11,063 nucleotides of DNA, taken from positions 1-11,063 of the forward strand of contig DNGF01000054.1 of NCBI GenBank assembly GCA_003486665.1. The letters are read 5' to 3'. Below the pieces are notes generated by a model, which saw only the letters and a list, made by a program, of their open reading frames with translations, was not told the origin of the DNA and made no database searches. This document shows positions 1 through 5,693 of this stretch, piece by piece. A program made the position numbers and the translations under genes. This DNA is from Oscillospiraceae bacterium (GTDB lineage Bacteria; Bacillota; Clostridia; Oscillospirales; Acutalibacteraceae). How positions within the stretch are numbered: the first letter of the stretch is position 1; each line of letters starts with the position of its first letter.

Positions 1-15
1 TTTGTCAGCAGTCTG

Positions 16-43
16 AAGTAAGGCGGAGTTACCCGCCTTACTT
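16..43 (-). terminator. Stem-loop overlapping the noc stop codon (possible weak terminator)
   Basis: A perfect 11-bp inverted repeat (arms 16-26 and 33-43) with a 6-nt loop is visible. The noc stop codon (38-40) lies inside the upstream arm as transcribed. The stem is long and part GC-rich, but the minus-strand sequence after it (positions 15 to 1) has no U-tract, so it does not meet the usual rho-independent pattern inside the window. It could be a weak terminator, a processing or mRNA-stabilising hairpin, or an attenuator before the next gene, which is likely parA/soj by analogy with Bacillus. The structure is certain; its function is inferred. Confidence 0.4.
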
Positions 44-862
44 AACACTTACATTATCAGGTTTATTGATTTTAACGACATATTCAATATATTGATCCGT
101 TTCATTTTTGGTTGCGGAAGCGTTTATGCCGCTTTTTCTCATGGTGCTTACTGCGTGGTTAAGGGTGTTAATAAAAATACGAACATCTTTAAAAACCATG
201 ACCCTCTTACCCTTTTTCTCTTTTTCTGGTTCTTTGTTTAGCATTTCGGTAATAAGCTGCTCTGAAGCATTAACTGTCAGCCCCTGTTCAACGATTGTAT
301 CAAGTGCCTGTTCCATCATAGAAACGGTTGGTAATCGCAGCAGCGCTCTTGCATGACGTTCGGTCAGCCCGTAAAGCATTACACTGTAGCGAATTTCATC
401 GGGCAGGCGCAGTATTCTCAGCTTATTTGAAAGTGCTGATTGAGATTTACCGAGTTTTTTTGCGACCTCCTCCTGACTAAAGCCGAAGCCTTTAATCAGA
501 CGTTCTATTGCCATTGCCTCCTCAAAGAAATGTAAATTTTCTCTTTGCAGGTTTTCAATGACGGCAAGCATCGCTGATTTTTCCTCGTCAACATCTACCA
601 CAATTGATGGAATTGCCGATAATCCTGCCATTTTGCAGGCTCTCAATCGGCGTTCGCCGGAAATAAGTTCGTATTTGCCGTTTTCCTTTTTTCTGACGGT
701 AATGGGCTGCAGCAACCCATTGTAATGGATGCTTTCTGCAAGACCCTCAAGATCATCCCAGTTAAAGCTTTTTCTCGGTTGGTGAGGATTAGGCTGAATA
801 AGCCTTGCCGGAAGCATTAGCACTTCATTACTTTTTTTAAATTTCGTTTGGCTTTTGAGCAT
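38..862 (-). CDS. noc: Nucleoid occlusion protein Noc (ParB/Spo0J family CTPase)
   Basis: This is a ParB-family DNA-binding CTP switch that, as Noc, spreads on DNA from specific sites and blocks septum assembly over the nucleoid. It has 274 residues. The ParB N-terminal domain spans about 15-110, with the phosphate-binding GERRLRA at 69-75 and ENLQREN at 103-109. A helix-turn-helix lies at about 126-152, and a dimerisation domain at about 222-268 whose pattern (DVRIFINTL... then YIEYVVKI) matches my recollection of the Noc rather than the Spo0J C-terminus. Q141, K147, R152 and R169 line up with the four residues reported to switch ParB to Noc site preference (Q, K, K, R in Noc), so Noc is the better call. 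The family's amphipathic membrane helix at the N-terminus is not obvious: the first residues are MLKSQTKFKK. The ATG at 860-862 has a strong AAGGGGG site (870-876) 7 nt upstream. It follows rsmG after 106 nt and probably has its own promoter. A plain ParB is the alternative. Confidence 0.88.
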   Translation of the reverse strand: MLKSQTKFKKSNEVLMLPARLIQPNPHQPRKSFNWDDLEGLAESIHYNGLLQPITVRKKENGKYELISGERRLRACKMAGLSAIPSIVVDVDEEKSAMLAVIENLQRENLHFFEEAMAIERLIKGFGFSQEEVAKKLGKSQSALSNKLRILRLPDEIRYSVMLYGLTERHARALLRLPTVSMMEQALDTIVEQGLTVNASEQLITEMLNKEPEKEKKGKRVMVFKDVRIFINTLNHAVSTMRKSGINASATKNETDQYIEYVVKINKPDNVSVK

Positions 863-893
863 AGAAAAACCCCCTTATGCGTACCACAAAAAT

Positions 894-922
894 ACTGTAA
901 CACGACAAAAGAAGGTTGTCCA
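894..922 (-). promoter_or_regulatory. Putative sigma-A promoter for noc
   Basis: On the minus strand TGGACA (917-922, 5/6 to the -35 consensus) is followed after exactly 17 nt by TACAGT (894-899, 4/6 to the -10 consensus). Transcription would start near 887, leaving a leader of about 25 nt that holds the noc ribosome binding site. It lies in the only gap over 35 nt inside the gene series, which favours a real promoter. The -10 is weak, so noc may also depend on read-through from upstream. Confidence 0.38.
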
Positions 923-969
923 CTGTTTTTCATTGACTAAAAGTTCTGTATTTCACGCTGTTTTTCATT
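923..969. repeat. Pair of 12-bp direct repeats in the rsmG-noc gap
   Basis: The 12-mer ctgtttttcatt occurs at 923-934 and again at 958-969, a 35-bp period, with further similarity just outside (cac close to the left of each). The second copy ends at the rsmG stop codon and the first borders the putative noc -35 box. It may be a local duplication or a pair of protein-binding sites. In T-rich intergenic DNA a short repeat like this can also be chance. Confidence 0.35.
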
Positions 970-1682
970 TATGAGAGCGGTTTTTTTGATATTTGTGCCG
1001 AAGCTCGTGGATATTTTGGCGGAGTTTGCGATATTTTTTTTGTTAAAATAATGTATCTTTCGCCGCAATTATTAATATTCAACTCTCTGATTTCTTCAAT
1101 CCGGCCGCCCAAAAGTCTGATTGCTCCTTTTGCCGATGTGACCTCCTCGTTAGTTTTTGCCGACTTCATCGGAGCAAAATAACCGCCGAGCTTAACAAAG
1201 GGCATACAATATTCGCTTAAGGTGTTCAGATTTGCAACCGCGCGAGATGTAACAACATCATACTGTTCACGGTATTCTATAGTTTTCCCGGCAAGCTCAG
1301 CCCTCATATGAACTATGTTTGCATTAAGGCTAAGAGCATTAAGAACGTATTTTATAAACATAAGACGTTTATTTGTTCCGTCAAGCAGGGTCACTTCAAG
1401 GTCCGGGCGAGCTATCAAGAGAACCATACCCGGAAAACCCGCACCCGTGCCAACATCGATAATCTTTGCACCTTGGTGAATATCAATGCAGGTCAACAGC
1501 GAAAGTGAATCAAGAAAATGTTTATACAAAATCTCATTCGGGTCGGTTATGGCAGTTAAATTAAGCGTCTTATTGGTTTCGACAAGCATTTCGGCATAGA
1601 TATCAAGCCTGTCAAGAGCAATAGAATCAAGGTAAATGCCTATTTTTTCTGCTTCGTCTTTTAAAAGCGTTTTATTGATCAT
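969..1682 (-). CDS. rsmG: 16S rRNA (guanine-527 N7) methyltransferase RsmG (GidB)
   Basis: RsmG transfers a methyl group from S-adenosylmethionine to N7 of G527 in the 530 loop of 16S rRNA; loss of the enzyme gives low-level streptomycin resistance in several bacteria. From the ATG at 1680-1682 it has 237 residues, normal for the family. Visible features are the HFLDSLS block at about 55-61, the SAM-binding motif IIDVGTGAGFPG at about 74-85, LLDGTNKR at about 99-106 which follows the second SAM strand, TSRAVA at about 145-150, and the C-terminal KYPR...KKPL tail. An in-frame TTG at 1698-1700 would add six residues, but AAGGAG (1690-1695) sits 7 nt before the ATG and inside that extension, so the ATG is preferred. 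The start overlaps the mnmG stop by 11 nt, implying translational coupling. Confidence 0.96.
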   Translation of the reverse strand: MINKTLLKDEAEKIGIYLDSIALDRLDIYAEMLVETNKTLNLTAITDPNEILYKHFLDSLSLLTCIDIHQGAKIIDVGTGAGFPGMVLLIARPDLEVTLLDGTNKRLMFIKYVLNALSLNANIVHMRAELAGKTIEYREQYDVVTSRAVANLNTLSEYCMPFVKLGGYFAPMKSAKTNEEVTSAKGAIRLLGGRIEEIRELNINNCGERYIILTKKISQTPPKYPRASAQISKKPLS

Positions 1683-3552
1683 TTCTTCGCTCCTTTTCAA
1701 GATATATAAGCAAAACGGAAATGTCCGACGGACTGACGCCCGATATTCTCGACGCCTGACCTATGCTGTGCGGACGAATTTTTGACAATTTTTCTCTTGC
1801 TTCAAGCCTTAAACCAAGAATTGAATTATAATCTATATCGTCAGAAAGCTTTTTTACCTCTAATCGGTGCATTTCATCAACCTGTGCCTGCTGACGTTTG
1901 ATATAGCCTTCGTATTTCGTATCAATTTCGACCTGTTCAAATATTTCGTATGGCAAATCGGGCCTGTCAACATCAATCGGTGTTAAGCAGTCATATCCGA
2001 TCTGCGGTCTTTTAAGAAGATCACAAAGGCGTACACCGGTGACCGCCTTTGATGTTTCACGTGAAACAAGAATGTTGTTCAAAGCTTCCGAGGGGGCAAA
2101 TACGGTCTTTTGTGTTCGTTCTTTTTCTGCGGCAATCATATCAAGCTTTTTAAGAAAGCTGTTATAGCGCTCATCACTGATAAGACCGATTTCATGACCG
2201 ATAGGTGTAAGTCTTCTATCCGCATTGTCCTGACGAAGCAAAAGACGGTACTCTGAGCGCGAAGTCATCATTCGATACGGATCGGAACAGCCTTTTGTAA
2301 CAAGATCGTCAATAAGAGTACCGATATAAGAGCCTGAGCGCTCCAAAATAAGCGGTTTTTGTCCTTTAACCTTTCTTGCTGCGTTAATTCCGGCAACAAG
2401 GCCCTGTGCTGCGGCCTCTTCATAACCCGATGAGCCGTTAAATTGTCCTGCGCCGAAAAGTCCGTCATAGTCCAAAAATTCAAGACTTGCCCGAAGTGCA
2501 AGCGGATCTACACAGTCATATTCAATTGCATAAGCGGTTCTCATCAACTCTGCGTGTTCCAAACCGGGAATAGTTCTGATAAATTTAAGCTGAACATCTT
2601 CAGGGAGAGATGAGGAAAGACCCTGAAGATACATTTCCTCGGTATGCTCTCCGCAGGGTTCAATAAAAATCTGATGTCGCTCTTTTTCTGCGAATCTAAC
2701 AATCTTGTCCTCTATACTCGGACAATAACGAGGACCCTTACCGTCAATTTTACCGCTGTAAAGAGGGGAGCGGTGCAAATTTTTAAGTATAACATCCTTG
2801 GTTTCAAGGTTGGTATAGGTTACATAGCATGGAAGCTTGTTTTGAATATTTCTCTTGTTATCGAATGAAAACGGAACAATTCTTTCATCGCCGTTCTGTA
2901 TTTCAAGCTCCTTACAGTTAACGGTTTTCTTGTTTACTCGTGACGGAGTACCCGTTTTAAAGCGTCGGGTCGGGATTCCGATGCGTTTCAGTGCTTCGCC
3001 AAGTCTTTTTGCCGGAAACATACCGTCCGGTCCGCTCTCGTAGGAAACATCGCCGACATAAACCTTACCGCTGAGAAATGTTCCGGTTGCGAGAATAACG
3101 CAATCGGCAGTGTAAATTGCTTCAAGATTTGTCCTTAATTGCCATTTTCCGTTATCATGCTTTTGAATATCAATGATTTCACCCTGCCGAAGATCCAAGC
3201 CGTCCTGAATTTCAAGGGCGTGCTTCATATAGTCGGAATAAAGTCTGCGGTCAATTTGTGCGCGAAGGCTGTGAACGGCAGGACCTTTGCCGAGATTGAG
3301 AATTCGGCTTTGCAGGGTGTTTGCATCAGCCGCTTTGCCCATTTCTCCGCCGAGTGCGTCAATTTCCCGTACCAAGTGACCTTTCGATGTTCCTCCGATT
3401 GACGGATTACACGCCATGTTGCCAACCCAGTCAAGATTGATTGTAAAAACGCAGGTTTCGCAGCCAAGACGTGCAGATGCAAGTGCGGCTTCAATTCCCG
3501 CATGACCCGCGCCTATGACAATAACCTGATAATCCTTTGCAAAATATTCCAT
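1672..3552 (-). CDS. mnmG: tRNA uridine-34 5-carboxymethylaminomethyl modification enzyme MnmG (GidA)
   Basis: MnmG is the FAD- and NADH-dependent partner of MnmE. Together they install the (carboxymethyl)aminomethyl group on U34 of tRNAs reading NNA/NNG codons, in the cytoplasm. It has 626 residues, standard for the family. The dinucleotide-binding motif VIVIGAGHAGIEAA spans 10-23, followed by C48NPSIGGTSKGHLVREIDALGGEMG. The GidA signature GPRYCPSIEDK (273-283) holds C277, and the second signature AGQFNGSSGYEEAAAQG lies at 368-384. The C-terminal helical tRNA/MnmE-binding part is present. The ATG at 3550-3552 is 16 nt after the mnmE stop, with a modest GAGAAG site. The codons for V496-S-R-E-T500 encode a perfect parS palindrome on the DNA. 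The gene is complete. Confidence 0.97.
   Translation of the reverse strand: MEYFAKDYQVIVIGAGHAGIEAALASARLGCETCVFTINLDWVGNMACNPSIGGTSKGHLVREIDALGGEMGKAADANTLQSRILNLGKGPAVHSLRAQIDRRLYSDYMKHALEIQDGLDLRQGEIIDIQKHDNGKWQLRTNLEAIYTADCVILATGTFLSGKVYVGDVSYESGPDGMFPAKRLGEALKRIGIPTRRFKTGTPSRVNKKTVNCKELEIQNGDERIVPFSFDNKRNIQNKLPCYVTYTNLETKDVILKNLHRSPLYSGKIDGKGPRYCPSIEDKIVRFAEKERHQIFIEPCGEHTEEMYLQGLSSSLPEDVQLKFIRTIPGLEHAELMRTAYAIEYDCVDPLALRASLEFLDYDGLFGAGQFNGSSGYEEAAAQGLVAGINAARKVKGQKPLILERSGSYIGTLIDDLVTKGCSDPYRMMTSRSEYRLLLRQDNADRRLTPIGHEIGLISDERYNSFLKKLDMIAAEKERTQKTVFAPSEALNNILVSRETSKAVTGVRLCDLLKRPQIGYDCLTPIDVDRPDLPYEIFEQVEIDTKYEGYIKRQQAQVDEMHRLEVKKLSDDIDYNSILGLRLEAREKLSKIRPHSIGQASRISGVSPSDISVLLIYLEKERRNDQ
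2053..2068. other. parS: parS centromere-like site (ParB/Spo0J binding)
   Basis: TGTTTCACGTGAAACA is a perfect 16-bp palindrome identical to the Bacillus/Caulobacter-type parS consensus, on which ParB loads and then spreads as a CTP clamp. It lies inside mnmG, written in the codons for L495-V-S-R-E-T500, just before the conserved G-x-RLCDLLKRP segment, in a stretch that varies in the family. parS sites cluster near the replication origin, so the window is probably origin-proximal. Noc normally prefers a different site, so the expected ligand is a separate ParB/Spo0J encoded outside the window. Confidence 0.93.
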
Positions 3553-3568
3553 ATAACTTCTCTTTTCT

Positions 3569-4939
3569 TTATTTTCCTACGCAAAATTGTTTAAATACTT
3601 CATCAACGACAGCTTCGCTTGCTTTCTGTCCGGTCAGTTCGAGCAAGGCAGCTATTGCGTCATCAATGCAAACGCCGATCGCATCGGGTGTAAGACCCGC
3701 TTCAGATGCTTCAAGTGCATCCTTAAGAGCTTCGTTTGCCTTTTCGCAGCAAAGTCTTTGCCGCTCATTGACAAGCATCGCCGAGGTTGTATCAAAGTTC
3801 TTAGTTCCCATAAGTTCGGCAACACGGTCACAAAGCTCATTATAACCGTCACCGATTTTTGCCGAGATAAACAGGGGGGAGCCAAGCGATTTTTTGATGT
3901 AATCCACATCAAGACAAGAGTCAAGGTCCGTTTTATTTAAAATGGGGATAACATTTTTATTCTTACAATTCTCTATAAGTTCTATATCCTCTTCCGAAAG
4001 CGGCTTTGACACATCAAATACAGCAAAAACTATTGCAGCACGTTCAAGCTTCTTCCTGCTGCGTTCAACTCCAAGCTTTTCCACAACATCGCCGGTTTCT
4101 CTCATGCCGGCAGTGTCGGAAATTCTGAGAATACAGCCGTTGAGATTAACGGTTTCCTCGACAACATCTCTTGTTGTGCCTTCAATTTCGGTAACAATAG
4201 ATCTGTCATAGCCCGTAAGGAGGTTCATGAGGGTTGATTTGCCGACATTTGGCTTGCCCACAATTGCCGCTTCAACACCGTTTGTAATTGCCATTCCGCT
4301 GTCAAAGCTTTTTAAAAGGCTCATAATTTCTAATTTAGCATTAAATATCACAGAATGAACCTCATCCTCGCCCAGATTTTCTATTTCGTCATCGGGGTAA
4401 TCGACCCAGGCGGCAATATGGGCTGCCAAGGATAGCAGAGAAGAGTTTATTTCTTCAATTTTGCAGCTGAGCTTTCCTTCAAGCTGATTAAAAGCGGCAT
4501 TGGCACCCTGTTCCCCTTGTGCGGAAATAAGAGTCATTACACTTTCCGCTTCCGAAAGATCAAGCTTACCGTTAAGAAAGGCTCTTTTGGTAAACTCTCC
4601 CGGAGAAGCGGCGATTGCACCGTTCTGAAGCACAAGACGAAGGATCTTTTTCAAAAGAAAGACGCCGCCATGACAGTTAATTTCAACTACATCTTCGCCG
4701 GTATAGCTGTGCGGCGCGCGAAAAACAAGGCATATTACCTCGTCAACAGCTGTATTGCCGTCATAAATTTTGCCGAAATACGCTCTGTATCCCTTTGATG
4801 AGGCAAGCTTTTTGCCGTTCACGGAAATGAAAATTTTGTCAACTATTTCGGCTGCATTTTTTCCGGATATTCTTATAATTCCAACGCCGCCGGTACCCAG
4901 TGGTGTGGATATGGCGGCGATAGCAGATAAATCACTCAT
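3569..4939 (-). CDS. mnmE: tRNA modification GTPase MnmE (TrmE)
   Basis: MnmE is a dimeric GTPase that works with MnmG, using a tetrahydrofolate-bound one-carbon unit to modify U34 of tRNA. It has 456 residues, normal length. The N-terminal folate-binding domain (about 4-120) begins with the typical TIAAISTP-like segment (IAAISTPLGTGGVGIIRISG). A helical domain carries the inserted G domain with G1 GKPNVGKS (228-235), G2 EGTTRD (253-258), G3 DTAG (275-278) and G4 NKTD (335-338). The C-terminus is FCVGK, a variant of FC[IV]GK, with the catalytic C453. The ATG at 4937-4939 has GAGGT about 7 nt upstream, overlapping the stop of the MinD-like gene with a 10-nt gap. In Bacillus the gene upstream of mnmE is jag/khpB; here it is the MinD-like ATPase. 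Confidence 0.97.
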   Translation of the reverse strand: MSDLSAIAAISTPLGTGGVGIIRISGKNAAEIVDKIFISVNGKKLASSKGYRAYFGKIYDGNTAVDEVICLVFRAPHSYTGEDVVEINCHGGVFLLKKILRLVLQNGAIAASPGEFTKRAFLNGKLDLSEAESVMTLISAQGEQGANAAFNQLEGKLSCKIEEINSSLLSLAAHIAAWVDYPDDEIENLGEDEVHSVIFNAKLEIMSLLKSFDSGMAITNGVEAAIVGKPNVGKSTLMNLLTGYDRSIVTEIEGTTRDVVEETVNLNGCILRISDTAGMRETGDVVEKLGVERSRKKLERAAIVFAVFDVSKPLSEEDIELIENCKNKNVIPILNKTDLDSCLDVDYIKKSLGSPLFISAKIGDGYNELCDRVAELMGTKNFDTTSAMLVNERQRLCCEKANEALKDALEASEAGLTPDAIGVCIDDAIAALLELTGQKASEAVVDEVFKQFCVGK

Positions 4940-4949
4940 ATTAGTGACC

Positions 4950-5672
4950 TCACAGTTTTAAGTTAATATTAAATCCCTCAAGACGCATAGCAATACGTTT
5001 AAAGGCTTCTTTGGCTTTGGAATTTTCCAAATTGCTCATTCCGGTGACGGAACAATAAGAAATCTTGTTATCTTCGGGAACAACTCCGATCAATTGAAGC
5101 GAGGTTGCGTCAATCACTTCATCAATGTTAAGATAATGTCCGCGGGTTGTCTGTTTTTTATTAAATCTGTTTATAATAAGCTTTGTTTCACGGACACCAA
5201 GGCTTGAAAGTTTTTCGCCGGCAAAGGAGCCGACGCGTACACATACCTCATCGGCGGTTGAAACAATAATCGCTTCATCGGCGCAGGCTGCGGCGAGAAG
5301 AAATCCGCCGCTGACTCCGGCAGGGGCGTCCATAAGAATATAATCGAAGCTGTCATCAAAGTTTTCGATCATCTCATGAACAGACTGTTCTGTATAGCTT
5401 TCGCTGAAATATGCAGGAGCGGTCAAAAGTGACGGTCCAACGGTTGAACGAAGCGCCTGCATAGGCTCACAGGATCCGGTTATAATGTCGCCCCAGTTAA
5501 AAATCCCTGTATCATCGGAAGCAAGAATAAGGTCAAGACAGCCCATCCCGATGTCAAAATCGACAACCAGCACATTCTGACCCATGTTGCAAAGCTCAAT
5601 AGCAATGCCGGCGGTCAATGAGGATTTTCCCACTCCGCCTTTACCCGAAGCCAAAACAATTTTTCTTGCCAT
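4950..5672 (-). CDS. Divergent MinD-like ParA/MinD-family ATPase
   Basis: This is a deviant Walker A ATPase of the MinD type. From the ATG at 5670-5672 it has 240 residues, about 25-30 fewer than typical MinD. GKGGVGKSS places the signature K11 and P-loop K16 exactly as in E. coli MinD, and DFDIG (38-42) supplies the switch I aspartates. DAPAG (115-119) replaces DSPAG, and GVVPED (196-201) matches MinD's VIPED. Two parts differ. The protein ends at RLEGFNINLKL, where MinD continues into its amphipathic membrane helix. The segment aligning with the E. coli MinC/MinE contact VRDSDR reads VRVGSF, so D152 and D154 are replaced. minC and minE are not adjacent. An upstream GTG (5679-5681) touches the ribosome binding site AGGAAG (5681-5686), whereas the ATG is 8 nt from it, so the ATG is chosen. 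The ATPase fold is sure; a role in septum placement is inference. A cytosolic ParA-like positioner is the alternative. Confidence 0.85.
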   Translation of the reverse strand: MARKIVLASGKGGVGKSSLTAGIAIELCNMGQNVLVVDFDIGMGCLDLILASDDTGIFNWGDIITGSCEPMQALRSTVGPSLLTAPAYFSESYTEQSVHEMIENFDDSFDYILMDAPAGVSGGFLLAAACADEAIIVSTADEVCVRVGSFAGEKLSSLGVRETKLIINRFNKKQTTRGHYLNIDEVIDATSLQLIGVVPEDNKISYCSVTGMSNLENSKAKEAFKRIAMRLEGFNINLKL

Positions 5673-5693
5673 GCAATTCACTTCCTGTTCATT

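Noticed and set aside
916..924. DnaA-box-like TTGTCCACT in the rsmG-noc gap
   Set aside because: Two mismatches to TTATCCACA and no cluster of boxes nearby. An 8/9 match near 4905 lies alone inside mnmE codons.
1282..1297. Possible Noc binding site (TTTTCCCGGCAAG) in rsmG
   Set aside because: About 10 of 16 bases fit the TATTTCCCGGGAAATA consensus and one arm is poor. Other partial cases near 1426 and 3362 are no better, so no NBS is called.
5184..5199. Half parS (TGTTTCACG) in the MinD-like gene
   Set aside because: Only 12 of 16 bases match, the right arm is broken, and the codons encode an ordinary conserved segment. A similar half-site near 6063 in mrdA is also chance-like.
5673..5681. 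Upstream GTG start of the MinD-like gene (also GTG of mrdA and mreD, TTG of rsmG)
   Set aside because: In each case the alternative start overlaps or touches the ribosome binding site that correctly spaces the downstream ATG.
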